64,000 nt of DNA from Fodinibius sp052060035 (lineage in GTDB: Bacteria > Bacteroidota > Rhodothermia > Balneolales > Balneolaceae): contig NZ_JBPOEA010000002.1 of the NCBI RefSeq assembly GCF_052060035.1, positions 248,001 to 312,000 on the forward strand. Direction: 5' to 3'. Positions 28,192-37,648 of this stretch are shown here, piece by piece. How positions within the stretch are numbered: the first letter of the stretch is position 1; each line of letters opens with the position of its first letter. The translations under genes and the position numbers were made by a program. The notes beneath the pieces were generated by a model. It saw only the letters and a list, made by a program, of their open reading frames with translations, had not been told where the DNA came from and made no database searches.

Positions 28192-28911
28192 ATGAATAAT
28201 ACAGAAGAACGAACAGTCGGACAGATTGTTAAGGATGATTATAGAACAGCACAGATTTTTCAGCAATACAAGTTGGATTTCTGCTGTGGCGGCAATCATA
28301 CGATTGAGGAAGCATGTGCTAAAAATGATATAGATCCGAGTGTAGTGTATTCCGCGTTGGAAGAGTTAAATAGTGATGGACAGAAGGATGACAATTATGA
28401 TCAATGGTCACTGGATTTTTTGGTGGACTATATCGTCAACAATCATCATGAATTTACCAGAAACAAACTGCCTGAAATTGGTAAGTACGCAAAAAAGGTT
28501 GCCAAGGTTCATGGGGATAGACATGAAGAACTGCACGAGATTTATTATGAATTCACGATGCTACACACTGAGATATTCAATCACTTGGATAAAGAAGAGC
28601 GCATCCTTTTTCCCTACATCAAAGAATTGGTAGAAGCTGAGAAAAATGGGACGAAGCCGGAAAAGCCGGAATTTGAAGAGGCCGCTAATCCTATTGCGAT
28701 GATGGAAGAAGAGCATGACGAAGCCGGTACATCGATAGCAAAGATTAGAAAATTAAGCAACGATTTTACGCCTCCTGAAGATGCATGTACAACCTATCGA
28801 ATTCTATTTAAAAATTTAGAAGCTTTTGAGCAGGACCTGCATAAACACGTGCACCTGGAGAACAATATTTTATTTCCAAAAGCACTTGAACTCGAACAAC
28901 GATTAAACTAA
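28192..28911 (+). CDS. ric: Iron-sulfur cluster repair di-iron protein (Ric/YtfE/ScdA)
   Basis: 239 aa from the ATG at 28192. N-terminal DUF542/ScdA_N domain with DFCCGGN (C31, C32). The hemerythrin-like four-helix domain has the di-iron ligands in NNHHEF, HEELHEIY, NHLDKEERILFPYI, EEEHDEAG and HKHVHLENNILFPKA. It repairs Fe-S proteins damaged by NO or peroxide. The operator palindrome upstream matches the one before the Rrf2 gene, consistent with NO-responsive control. An earlier ATG (28156) would add 12 residues and is not needed. Confidence 0.95.
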   Translation: MNNTEERTVGQIVKDDYRTAQIFQQYKLDFCCGGNHTIEEACAKNDIDPSVVYSALEELNSDGQKDDNYDQWSLDFLVDYIVNNHHEFTRNKLPEIGKYAKKVAKVHGDRHEELHEIYYEFTMLHTEIFNHLDKEERILFPYIKELVEAEKNGTKPEKPEFEEAANPIAMMEEEHDEAGTSIAKIRKLSNDFTPPEDACTTYRILFKNLEAFEQDLHKHVHLENNILFPKALELEQRLN

Positions 28912-28994
28912 ATCCAATTACTATTTCTCTACATTATTGTGTGGTACCTGTTTCATCATTGTAGAGAAGTTTTAAATAAAAGAACAGTAAATTC

Positions 28995-30809
28995 ATGTCT
29001 CATTCCCCTCATAATTTTTCAATCCCCGTAATGGGGACTGGTCACTCTATCGATTCTCCAATCCGGGTTGGACCGTACGGTATTAACTCGGTAATTTCTA
29101 TTGTGGATGATCTGCTGGTCGAAAAAATCCGCAAGTATTACTGCCAAAAGTACGATTTTGAATACGACAACATTGGACGTACTGCCGAAGATGGACGTGC
29201 TCGACGCATCACCGCTTATTTGGATACGGTGAAAGAAATTGTAGGAAAGAAGTTTTCTGCTATTAAAAACCAGCCATTTTTTGAGAAGAATGACAAGGCC
29301 AAATATTTCGAGATGCTTCCTGATAGAAGTGCCATTAAGGAAAAATACAATCAACTTATGAGCACTGATGAGGGCAGTATGCGGGATCGTCTATCTTGTG
29401 AATTGTCACGGATGATGAAGCCTGGATCGATTGACGTGAATATTATGGCCAAGGTGGATAAGCTGAATTATAGCAAAGGCGGTGCGCCTATGAGTAAAGA
29501 GTTCAGTGATGCCAGTGCGGCCCTCCGTGGATACGCTAAAAGTAAAGTGTCGTCCAGCCTGATTTTATCCGCAGGATTTAATCCTCGTCTTTATAACTAT
29601 ATTACGGAATTCAAGGATTTTTATCGGGATACAAAAGGGGAGATTAAGAAGAAAATCATCCTCAAGGTGAGTGATTTTCGCTCAGCCTTGATACAAGGCA
29701 AGTACCTGGCAAAAAAGGGACTTGAGGTTTTTGAATATCGTATTGAATCTGGATTGAATTGCGGGGGACATGCATTTCCTTCCGATGGACATTTGATGCC
29801 GAGTCTACTTCGGGAATTCCGCGAGAAGCGTGATCAGTTGACCAACGCTGTTCAACCACTGATAGAAAAATATTATGAAGAAAACGAAGATGGTTTTTCG
29901 GATGACTGGAAAATTACTGAGCCCCGTCTTACGGTTCAGGGCGGTATCGGAGTAAGCGGTGAAGCAGAGCGCTTGTTGAGTGATTTTGAGATGGATGCCA
30001 CCGGATGGGGCAGTCCATTTCTATTAGTGCCCGAAGCTACAACCGTGGATAAGCCTACGCGTCAGCTGTTGGAGGATGCGGGCGAAAAAGAGCTGTATCT
30101 CAGCGGAGTATCACCGTTGGGGGTACCCTTTAATAATGTAAGAGATACAGGATCCGAGCAGTGGCATCAAGAGCGCATAAACAAAGAAAAGCCTGGTTCG
30201 CCCTGCCCCAAAGGATACCTGAAATCTAATACCGAATTTACCGAGCAGCCCATTTGTACAGCTTCAACCCAATATCAGCTGTTAAAACTTGATCAGATAG
30301 CACAAAGTGAAATGGCTGAGGATGAAAAAGAGCAGAAGCGTCAAAAAGTGCTTAATAAGGCTTGTTTATGTGATCATCTGGGTAATGGAGCGCTTATCAA
30401 TTTGGGAATTCTGGCTGAACACCGTGCGCCGCAGGCGATCTGTCCGGGACCGAATATCGCTTATTATGAGGGTGAGTATACACTCCGTGATATGGTTGAT
30501 CATATCTATGGACGAAATGAGTCGCTGGCCGATGAACAACGTCCCCACATGTTTGCCAAGGAAATTACCCTATACGTTGATTATGTAGAAGAGCTGGCTG
30601 AGCAGCTGGATGGTGAATCCGGTTTGAAGAAATTGCAAAAGTTTCAAAAGAACTTGGATAGGGGAATGGCCTATTGTTTGGAAATCGCTGATTCTATCCC
30701 TTATCAGGATGAAAATTTGTCGTCAATTTCCTTTACTGTATCCAAACAGAAAGAGCGTCTGCATTCTATTATAAGCAATTATGAAGAACGCATTTCTGTG
30801 AAGGTATAA
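28995..30809 (+). CDS. Predicted FMN-type TIM-barrel protein (nitronate monooxygenase/glutamate synthase-like) with Cys-rich C-terminal part
   Basis: 604 aa, not assigned to a characterised family. The N-terminus PVMGTGHSIDSPIRVGPYGI and the motifs ESGLNCGGHAFPSDGH and LTVQGGIGVSGEAERLL, then ATGWGSPFLLVPEAT, resemble the TIM-barrel flavin sites of nitronate monooxygenase and of the glutamate synthase barrel. The C-terminal 200 residues add Cys motifs (SPCPKGY, ICTAS, ACLCDHLGNGAL, ICPGPN) that could hold a metal cluster. It ends 32 bases before the tyrosine phenol-lyase gene, and the two are probably cotranscribed. It may therefore act on an aromatic amino acid or its product, but the reaction is unknown. 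Confidence 0.45.
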   Translation: MSHSPHNFSIPVMGTGHSIDSPIRVGPYGINSVISIVDDLLVEKIRKYYCQKYDFEYDNIGRTAEDGRARRITAYLDTVKEIVGKKFSAIKNQPFFEKNDKAKYFEMLPDRSAIKEKYNQLMSTDEGSMRDRLSCELSRMMKPGSIDVNIMAKVDKLNYSKGGAPMSKEFSDASAALRGYAKSKVSSSLILSAGFNPRLYNYITEFKDFYRDTKGEIKKKIILKVSDFRSALIQGKYLAKKGLEVFEYRIESGLNCGGHAFPSDGHLMPSLLREFREKRDQLTNAVQPLIEKYYEENEDGFSDDWKITEPRLTVQGGIGVSGEAERLLSDFEMDATGWGSPFLLVPEATTVDKPTRQLLEDAGEKELYLSGVSPLGVPFNNVRDTGSEQWHQERINKEKPGSPCPKGYLKSNTEFTEQPICTASTQYQLLKLDQIAQSEMAEDEKEQKRQKVLNKACLCDHLGNGALINLGILAEHRAPQAICPGPNIAYYEGEYTLRDMVDHIYGRNESLADEQRPHMFAKEITLYVDYVEELAEQLDGESGLKKLQKFQKNLDRGMAYCLEIADSIPYQDENLSSISFTVSKQKERLHSIISNYEERISVKV

Positions 30810-30841
30810 ATCAGAAACAAAATATAAAATAGATTTTAATT

Positions 30842-32230
30842 ATGGCAGATAAGAATGAACGATCATGGGCCGAACCGTACAAGATTAAGATGGTAGAACC
30901 GGTTCGGATGATCAGTCGTGAAGAACGAGAAAAAGCAATTAAAGAAGCCGGTTATAATACATTTTTATTACGATCGCGCGATGTGTATATCGATCTACTA
31001 ACCGACAGCGGTACGTCTGCCATGAGCGATCGGCAATGGGCGGGTATGATGATGGGCGATGAAGCCTATGCCGGCAGTGACAATTTCTATCATCTCGAGG
31101 AAGCGATCCAAAAATATTATGGGTACGAGCATGTGGTTCCGACACATCAGGGACGTGGTGCCGAACACATGATTTCTCAGCTGATGATTGACGAGGGCGA
31201 TTTTGTACCCGGTAATATGTATTTCACCACAACCAAGCTGCATCAAGAACTGGCCGGCGGTACCTTTGTGGATGTAATTATTGATGAGGCGCATGATCCA
31301 GAAAATGAGCATCCGTTTAAGGCGAATGTGGATCTTAATAAGCTTGAAGACCTCATCAAAGATAAAGGGGCAGATAAAATACCTTATGTGTCTATAGCAA
31401 CTTCTGTTAATATGGCTGGAGGACAACCGATTTCGCTGGGTAATCTGAAAAAAGTCAGGAAGTTGACGAATAAGTATGATATTCCCATTATCCATGATAT
31501 GACGAGGGTGGCCGAAAATGCGTATTTCATCAAACAACGTGAGGAAGGCTACGAGGATACGCCCATCAAAGAAATTGTCAAAGAGATTTGTTCGCTTACT
31601 GACGGAGCCACAATGAGTGCCAAGAAGGATGCGCTGGTAAATATTGGTGGATTCTTGGCGCTTAATGACGAGGAGCTGTTCCGCAAGGCGCAAAATATGG
31701 TAGTGGTCTACGAAGGGCTGCATACTTACGGCGGTATGGCCGGACGTGATATGGAGGCCCTGGCAATTGGTATTACCGAATCAGTGGACGAAGATCATAT
31801 TCGTGCTCGCGTTGGGCAGGTGCAGTACCTGGGAGAAAATCTTTTAGATATGGGTGTTCCCGTAGTGCGACCTATTGGAAGTCATGGCGTATTTTTGAAT
31901 GCAAAGAAAATATTGCCGCATTTGAGTCAGGATGAGCTGCCCGCCCAGACGCTGGCTGCCGAGTTATATCTTGATGCCGGTATCCGTAGTATGGAGCGCG
32001 GCGTTGTTTCGGCCGGACGTAATCCAGAAACGGGCAAACATAATTATCCCGAGCTTGAACTGGTACGTCTAACAATTCCACGGCGCGTGTATACCCAGGC
32101 GCATATGGATGTGGTAGCTGAGTCGGTCGACGCGGTTTACCAACAGCGGGAGGACATTACCGGACTTGCCTTCGATTACGAGCCGGAATACCTGCGATTC
32201 TTCCAGTCACGCTTCAAGAAATTGAAGTAA
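30842..32230 (+). CDS. tpl: Tyrosine phenol-lyase (PLP enzyme)
   Basis: 462 aa. It splits tyrosine to phenol, pyruvate and ammonia. The fold-type I beta-eliminating lyase motifs are intact: FLLRSRDVYIDLLTDSGT, PTHQGRGAEH, PIIHDMTRVAENAYF, and SAKKDA with the PLP lysine K262. Residues recalled for Citrobacter TPL substrate recognition (T124, R381, F448, F449) map with a constant offset of five to T129, R386 (in SMERG), F453 and F454 (in RFF). This argues for TPL rather than tryptophanase. It forms an operon with the TIM-barrel gene and converges on tnaA. Confidence 0.86.
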   Translation: MADKNERSWAEPYKIKMVEPVRMISREEREKAIKEAGYNTFLLRSRDVYIDLLTDSGTSAMSDRQWAGMMMGDEAYAGSDNFYHLEEAIQKYYGYEHVVPTHQGRGAEHMISQLMIDEGDFVPGNMYFTTTKLHQELAGGTFVDVIIDEAHDPENEHPFKANVDLNKLEDLIKDKGADKIPYVSIATSVNMAGGQPISLGNLKKVRKLTNKYDIPIIHDMTRVAENAYFIKQREEGYEDTPIKEIVKEICSLTDGATMSAKKDALVNIGGFLALNDEELFRKAQNMVVVYEGLHTYGGMAGRDMEALAIGITESVDEDHIRARVGQVQYLGENLLDMGVPVVRPIGSHGVFLNAKKILPHLSQDELPAQTLAAELYLDAGIRSMERGVVSAGRNPETGKHNYPELELVRLTIPRRVYTQAHMDVVAESVDAVYQQREDITGLAFDYEPEYLRFFQSRFKKLK

Positions 32231-32299
32231 TGGCATGAATCTCGTTCCGCACCTCTCGTTCGGAGTGAGAAATATTTCTTAATTAGTTATATCCTTTTC

Positions 32300-32336
32300 C
32301 CCATCCCAGGCTCTGCTTGGGGTGGGTTATTTTTAT
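32300..32336 (+). terminator. Intrinsic terminator after tpl
   Basis: Stem CCCATCCCA (32300-32308) with TGGGGTGGG (32318-32326), one G-U pair, followed by TTATTTTTATG. Confidence 0.75.
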
Positions 32337-32581
32337 GCCTTCCTGATAGATAGAAAAAAAGTTTAATCAGTAATTCTATCTGTGAACTACAACTAATAAG
32401 CACAAAAAGTTATATTTATGACATGAAATTTTATATTTTCTTCTATCTTATTTCCAATAAGAACACCTTAATAGTTATACTTTATATATTATTAATTACA
32501 GATTACTTATATATTATTTAGTATATAGAAGAAAAGCTTGTTCCGTATAGGGTAATCATCGTATATTACAAACAGTTGATC
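32337..32581. other. AT-rich convergent intergenic DNA, no gene seen
   Basis: Very AT-rich stretch between the two terminators of the converging lyase genes. No coding frame, repeat or RNA motif could be supported. Confidence 0.5.
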
Positions 32582-32616
32582 AAAAAAGAGCTCTGCAACC
32601 GCAGGGCTTTTTTAGT
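32582..32616. terminator. Bidirectional terminator between tpl and tnaA
   Basis: AAAAAAGAGCTCTGC, loop AACC, then GCAGGGCTTTTTTAG: a GC core flanked by A-run and T-run, which gives U-tails on both strands. It would serve the converging tpl and tnaA transcripts. Confidence 0.8.
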
Positions 32617-32750
32617 TTTTAGCCCTTCTTTATCAGCATATTCACAGTTTCTCCACCATCATCCTAACACAGGAATACCTGTAGTCCTTTAAAAAAAGTT
32701 ATCCATAAATGTATAAGGATTCCCTTGACGAATGTGGATAGCTTTTATCA

Positions 32751-34154
32751 CTACTCATCAATAGGTTGCAGTCGTGCGGAGAAATGTCGCAGCACTTCCG
32801 GGCTGTCAACAATGTTGTATCCGCTTAACTTATTACGCTGTTCATAAGCTGATATAATCACTTCAGCCAGGTAATCCACGTGACTTTGGGTATACATGCG
32901 TCGCGGGAAGGCCAAGCGCACCAATTCCATAGCCGCCGGTTTTTCAGATCCGTCGGGTTGTTTACCGAACATCACCGTTCCAATTTCTACGCCACGAACG
33001 CCACCCAATAAATAGAGAGCATTATTAAACGACCAAGCGGGATATTCCGTCGGCGGGATATGGGAAAGAATCTGTTTGGCATCAAGGTACACGGCATGTC
33101 CGCCAGTAGGTTTTACAATAGGAATACCAGCATTAGTCAGCTTATCCCCAAGGTAGCTGATAGAACGAATGCGATAGCGGAGATAGTCGGGATCAAGGGC
33201 TTCATAAAGTCCGCGGGCGACTGCCTCCATATCATAGCCGGCCATGCCGCCATAGGTGGGAAATCCTTCGGTCAAAATTTCAAGATTACGGCATTCTGAT
33301 GCCAACTCATCACTGTTGAGTGCTAAGAAACCGCCAATATTTGCCATTCCATCTTTTTTGGCGCTCATGGTACAACCATCGGCATAATTAAACATCTCCC
33401 GGGCAATATCGATCGGCTTTTTATCCGCGAAACCGTCTTCTCTTATTTTGATGAACCAGGCGTTTTCCGCAAAACGACAGGCATCAATAAAGAACGGGAT
33501 GTTATGTCTTTTAGCGATTTCTGAAACGCCTTTGATATTGGCCATGCTTACCGGTTGTCCGCCACCCGAATTATTTGTGACGGTAATCATAATTACGGGG
33601 ATATTTTCTGGACCTACTTCCTGAATAGTTTGATCAAGTTTTTCAAGATTCATATTTCCTTTAAAGGGATGATTGCTTTGAGGCTGTTTTCCTTCATCAA
33701 TAACGAGATCGCGTGCTTCGGCCCCGGCATGTTCAACGTGGGCGCGAGTAGTATCGAAATGAGTATTACTGGGAATTACATCACCTTCTTTTGCAATGGT
33801 AGTAAAGAAAATATTTTCAGCAGCACGTCCCTGGTGGGTAGGAATGAGATGTTTAAAACCGGTAATATCCTGCACGGCTGATTCCAGCTTGTAGAACGAA
33901 GAAGAACCTGCGTAAGACTCATCACTTTCAATCATACCCGCCCACTGTTTGGATGACATCGCTCCGGTGCCGCTGTCGGTAAGCAGATCAATAAGCACGT
34001 CTTTTGCTTTCAATAAAAACGGGTTATATCCTGCCTCTTTAAGCAGTCGCTCGCGTTCTTCCATCGTGGTAAAACGGATGGGTTCTACCGAACGGATACG
34101 AAAAGGTTCGATGATTGTATCAGTATGAAAAGGAGAAAGGGACGATGGAGTCAT
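32751..34154 (-). CDS. tnaA: Tryptophanase (PLP enzyme)
   Basis: 467 aa. It splits tryptophan to indole, pyruvate and ammonia. Motifs: EPFRIRSVEPI, NPFLLKAKDVLIDLLTDSGT, PTHQGRAAEN, TVTNNSGGGQPVSMAN, DACRFAENAWF, SAKKDG (PLP Lys) and EGFPTYGGMAG. At the place where TPL has SMERG it has GVEIG, as in E. coli TnaA (AVEIGS), and the C-terminal LRHFSARL replaces TPL's LRFF. That separates it from its paralogue 520 bases away. No TnaC-like leader peptide was seen upstream. Confidence 0.9.
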   Translation of the reverse strand: MTPSSLSPFHTDTIIEPFRIRSVEPIRFTTMEERERLLKEAGYNPFLLKAKDVLIDLLTDSGTGAMSSKQWAGMIESDESYAGSSSFYKLESAVQDITGFKHLIPTHQGRAAENIFFTTIAKEGDVIPSNTHFDTTRAHVEHAGAEARDLVIDEGKQPQSNHPFKGNMNLEKLDQTIQEVGPENIPVIMITVTNNSGGGQPVSMANIKGVSEIAKRHNIPFFIDACRFAENAWFIKIREDGFADKKPIDIAREMFNYADGCTMSAKKDGMANIGGFLALNSDELASECRNLEILTEGFPTYGGMAGYDMEAVARGLYEALDPDYLRYRIRSISYLGDKLTNAGIPIVKPTGGHAVYLDAKQILSHIPPTEYPAWSFNNALYLLGGVRGVEIGTVMFGKQPDGSEKPAAMELVRLAFPRRMYTQSHVDYLAEVIISAYEQRNKLSGYNIVDSPEVLRHFSARLQPIDE

Positions 34155-34233
34155 AATAATGTTGAATTTCAGTTAATATTATTCGAATAAAAAGAAGGTT
34201 TTGTCTTTGACAAAGTATAATATTAACGGTAAA

Positions 34234-34253
34234 ATAAGACAAATAACTCTTAA
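34234..34253. promoter_or_regulatory. Rrf2-type operator candidate, site 3 (upstream of acyl-CoA synthetase/globin operon)
   Basis: ATAAGACAAATAACTCTTAA keeps the WTAAGA-n8-TCTTAA format and ends 18 bases before the ATG at 34272. It lies between divergent tnaA and the acyl-CoA synthetase gene. Confidence 0.65.
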
Positions 34254-34271
34254 ATTAGAATTCCATTTACA

Positions 34272-36359
34272 ATGCTAAATCCATTCTTCAAGCCACAGGG
34301 TGTTGCAGTTATAGGTGCTTCTCGTAATCCCCATAAACTGGGTTACGGTGTGGTTCGAAATCTCAAAGAATATCGGTACCAGGGCGGGATATATCCGGTT
34401 AACAAATCAGCAACTGAAATCTTGGATTTGCCGTGCTATCCTTCGGTTGATGAAGTCCCTGATCCCGTGGATTTAGCTATAATTATTGTGCCGGCACCGG
34501 TTGTTCCAAAAGTTATTACCCAATGTGGAGAGCGAGGCATCAAACATGCAATCGTAATTAGCGGTGGTTTTAGTGAGACCGGTGAAGAAGGTCGGCGGCT
34601 GGAAGAAGAACTGACAAGAGTAGCAAAGGAATGGGATGTCAATTTTATTGGCCCCAACTGTATTGGTACCATCGATACGCATACTCCGGTGAATACAACT
34701 TTTGTAACGGGCATGCCCGAATCAGGAGAAATTGGGTTTTGTTCGCAATCGGGGGCAATGGTGGCGTCGGTGATTGATTGGGCACGTGGAGCGGGGGTAG
34801 GATTTTCGAGAATTGTGAGTTTAGGTAATCAGGTTGATGTCAACGAAACGCAGATGATTAAAGCACTGCATGAGGATAACCAAACCCAGGTGATTACGGC
34901 CTATATTGAGGGGGTTTCAAATGGAAAAGAGTTTATGGAAGTGGCTCAAAAAGCAGCTAAAGATAAACCGGTAGTGGCTCTAAAAGGAGGTCGAGGAGAA
35001 AGCGGAGCCCGTGCGGTGGCATCCCATACCGGAGCGCTGGCCGGCAGTGCCGAGGCGTATGGAGCAGCTTTTGAGCGTAGCGGCGTTTTACAAGCAGAAA
35101 CGATGGAAGAGATGTTTGACTGGGCACGGGCCTTGGCTTGGCAACCGCTTCCCGAAGGGAAAAATGTAGCAGTATTAACCAATGCCGGCGGACCGGCAAT
35201 CCTGGCTGTTGATGCTTTAGAAAAAGCCGGGTTGGAGCTGGCAGAGTTAACTGCAGAGACCAAAAATTATTTAGAATCGCGTCTGCCAAAAGCAGCCAGC
35301 GTTAGCAATCCCGTAGATGTGTTGGCGGGTTCCGGTCCGGGTACTTATGCGGTGGCATTGGATGCTCTGCTTACCGATGAAACAGTAGATTCAGTCGTTG
35401 TTATTCAGGCTCCCCAGGATTGGTTTTTACCAGCCAGCTTGGCCGAAGTGGTGGGCGAAGTAGCCGGTACACACAAAAAGCCGGTCATTGCTTCAATTAT
35501 GGGGAAGGCCTCAGTGGATGAGGCGCTTAAAATTTTACATAAGCGAAAAATACCGAATGTGGCTTTCCCGGAGCGTGTGGCGTCAGTATTGGGAGCCATG
35601 GTTAAACGGAAAGAATGGCTCGATACTCCTCAGCAAACGCCCGAGCGATTTCCTGATTTTAATGAACAGGAAGTGCAAAGAAGTGTCTTGGAAAAAGATT
35701 GGAAATCGCTGCTCGAAGAGTATGGTATTGCTTTTCCCGAGGAGCAGCTTGCTAAAACTAAGGAAGTTGCTGTTACGGCCTCCGAGTCAATTGGCTATCC
35801 CGTAGTATTAAAGTTGGTTTCTGAATCGGTTTCGCATAAAACAGAAGTTAATGGGGTAAAGCTGGGACTTCGTAATGCTGAAGATGTACAATCAGCATGG
35901 AAGGAGATCAAACAGTCAGCTGAATTAGCGGGCATTGATATGGAAGGCGTGCAGGTTCAGAAAATGCTGACCGGTGGGCAGGAAGTGATTATGGGGCTTC
36001 GGCGTGATCCGCAATTTGGAGCAATGATATTATTTGGGACAGGGGGTACGGATGTAGAGCTACTGCAGGATGTAGAATCAGCGATTGCCCCCTTGAATCG
36101 TCTTCAAGCCGAAAAACTTGTGGATGCTACCCGGGCCGGCATTAAGCTAAAGGGTTGGCGAAATCAGTCTCCGGCCGATCGCGAAACGGTCATCCGTTAC
36201 TTAATGCGGCTGTCTCAACTCGGCAATGATTTACCCAACATTGATGAGCTGGAAATAAATCCGTTATATGTGTTATCCGAAGGAGAGGGGGCCTATGCAG
36301 TAGATGTAAGAGGTACTGTTATTGAGGACGAAAAAGTACCTTCAAAGCCCACTATTTGA
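34272..36359 (+). CDS. ADP-forming acyl-CoA synthetase (acetate-CoA ligase, fused alpha-beta form)
   Basis: 695 aa. N-terminal CoA-binding domain (GVAVIGASRNPHKLGYGV), succinyl-CoA-ligase-like domains with the phosphorylated-His region ASHTGALAGS, and a C-terminal ATP-grasp domain (GYPVVLKLVSESVSHKTEVN, FGTGGTDVELLQD, DELEINPL). It makes acetate and ATP from acetyl-CoA + ADP + Pi, or acts on a related acyl-CoA. It is first gene of an operon with NO-related genes, 30 bases before the next. That is an odd partnership; it also sits beside amino-acid lyases that give pyruvate. Exact acyl specificity is unknown. Confidence 0.88.
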   Translation: MLNPFFKPQGVAVIGASRNPHKLGYGVVRNLKEYRYQGGIYPVNKSATEILDLPCYPSVDEVPDPVDLAIIIVPAPVVPKVITQCGERGIKHAIVISGGFSETGEEGRRLEEELTRVAKEWDVNFIGPNCIGTIDTHTPVNTTFVTGMPESGEIGFCSQSGAMVASVIDWARGAGVGFSRIVSLGNQVDVNETQMIKALHEDNQTQVITAYIEGVSNGKEFMEVAQKAAKDKPVVALKGGRGESGARAVASHTGALAGSAEAYGAAFERSGVLQAETMEEMFDWARALAWQPLPEGKNVAVLTNAGGPAILAVDALEKAGLELAELTAETKNYLESRLPKAASVSNPVDVLAGSGPGTYAVALDALLTDETVDSVVVIQAPQDWFLPASLAEVVGEVAGTHKKPVIASIMGKASVDEALKILHKRKIPNVAFPERVASVLGAMVKRKEWLDTPQQTPERFPDFNEQEVQRSVLEKDWKSLLEEYGIAFPEEQLAKTKEVAVTASESIGYPVVLKLVSESVSHKTEVNGVKLGLRNAEDVQSAWKEIKQSAELAGIDMEGVQVQKMLTGGQEVIMGLRRDPQFGAMILFGTGGTDVELLQDVESAIAPLNRLQAEKLVDATRAGIKLKGWRNQSPADRETVIRYLMRLSQLGNDLPNIDELEINPLYVLSEGEGAYAVDVRGTVIEDEKVPSKPTI

Positions 36360-36389
36360 GGAAAGAAAAATTGTAAGTTTTTAGAACCC

Positions 36390-37640
36390 GTGATTGAACA
36401 AAACATTTCTTCTGATAACAACTATTTGAGTAATCAATGGTTATGGCACGCTTCCATAGCCTGTTTTGTGTTGGCGGGTCTAACGGGTTTTTTGTATCGG
36501 TTGGGCATGATGGGATGGGTGCCGGGAGAGTTGTCGCTGGGTAATATTCGCCACGCTCATTCTCATCTCATGTTTTTTGGATGGGCGGTACCGCTTCCAT
36601 TGTATATCATCATGCAAAAGGTTATTAACCAAACTAAAGGGATGACAAAAGGTGCTGTCTGGATGAAATATTCCATTACCGCAATTATATTTTTCGGCTT
36701 ATTGGCCTATCCTTTTTTCTTGTTCTATGGATATCGTCCGGTGGCTTTCAGATCCGCCACACTTCCATTGTCGGTTATCTTTTCCGGATTTGTGATGATT
36801 GGCTGGTATGGATTTGTGGTCGGTTATTGGAAAAGTCGAACTGCTTTGCAAGGTGATGAAAGCCTTCCATGGATGGATGGAGCACTTGTTTTTCTGGTGG
36901 TCTGCTCGTTTGGTGCCTGGGGCGTGGCTGTTATTCAGGAGCTGGCTCCGCAATCACACCTGCTAATGAAAAGCATGACCCACTTTTTTCTTGCTTCGTT
37001 TACCGAAGGGTGGGTAGTGTTGGTACTCTGCACCATTTTGATCAGTGAACTTGAAATTAGTGTGCAAAACTGGTGGACTTCTCCGCATTTTGCACTGGGA
37101 GCTATTGCCATAGGGGCACCATTGACATTTCCCTACGGAATTTCAGAATCACTATTGACACCCATGCTGTTAGGTACGGCGCGCTTTGGCGGCGGCTTGG
37201 CAGCAATTGGTTTGTTGTTGATGTTGGCTGTTGTATTCAGATCCGGAAAATGGAACCATCCAATTTGGATTTGGCCTGTAGCACTTTTGACTCTGAAAGG
37301 AGCTATGCAGTTGGGCGCTTCGGTAGTGCCAAGTTCTTTTTGGCTCTCAGATCCCGGATTACGCGTACTTTACCTACATATTCTTTTATTAGGTGGATTA
37401 ACATTGTCGGCTTTTGCCTGGTTCAATAACAGGACATCAGTTTCAAAAAGCTTTTTCCATCTTATAGGAGTGGCTATTTTAGTTACCCTCATCACCTTAC
37501 TAATGTTTACCGGAGTTTGGTCCCGGGCACTTTCAGGGGCTTGGATTGTCGATGCTTTGGCGTTGGGGGCGATCCTTCCAATTTTAACGGTACTTGTATA
37601 TTGGACGATGTTGATACAATCCCAAAGAAAAAAAGTATAA
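36390..37640 (+). CDS. Polytopic His-rich membrane protein (heme-copper-oxidase/NnrS-like), unassigned
   Basis: 416 aa from a GTG at 36390, about 11-12 predicted membrane helices. A cluster of His lies in the second helix region (NIRHAHSHLMFFGWAVP), with further His in MTHFFLASFTEG and LYLHILLLGG. The pattern recalls the heme-binding helices of cytochrome oxidase subunit I and the WHAHEMLFGF motif of NnrS, but the HH pair for a CuB or FeB centre is missing, so it is not a NO reductase. Operon position before a globin and cytochrome c'-like gene and downstream of the operator suggests a role in NO metabolism. Confidence 0.5.
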   Translation: MIEQNISSDNNYLSNQWLWHASIACFVLAGLTGFLYRLGMMGWVPGELSLGNIRHAHSHLMFFGWAVPLPLYIIMQKVINQTKGMTKGAVWMKYSITAIIFFGLLAYPFFLFYGYRPVAFRSATLPLSVIFSGFVMIGWYGFVVGYWKSRTALQGDESLPWMDGALVFLVVCSFGAWGVAVIQELAPQSHLLMKSMTHFFLASFTEGWVVLVLCTILISELEISVQNWWTSPHFALGAIAIGAPLTFPYGISESLLTPMLLGTARFGGGLAAIGLLLMLAVVFRSGKWNHPIWIWPVALLTLKGAMQLGASVVPSSFWLSDPGLRVLYLHILLLGGLTLSAFAWFNNRTSVSKSFFHLIGVAILVTLITLLMFTGVWSRALSGAWIVDALALGAILPILTVLVYWTMLIQSQRKKV

Positions 37641-37648
37641 TTTATTCT

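Noticed and set aside
32751..34154. Second lyase as another tyrosine phenol-lyase
   Set aside because: It has GVEIG in place of SMERG and LRHF in place of LRFF, which is the tryptophanase pattern.
36390..37640. Membrane protein as nitric oxide reductase (NorB)
   Set aside because: No HH motif or other binuclear-centre His set is visible, and no NorC-like gene is adjacent.
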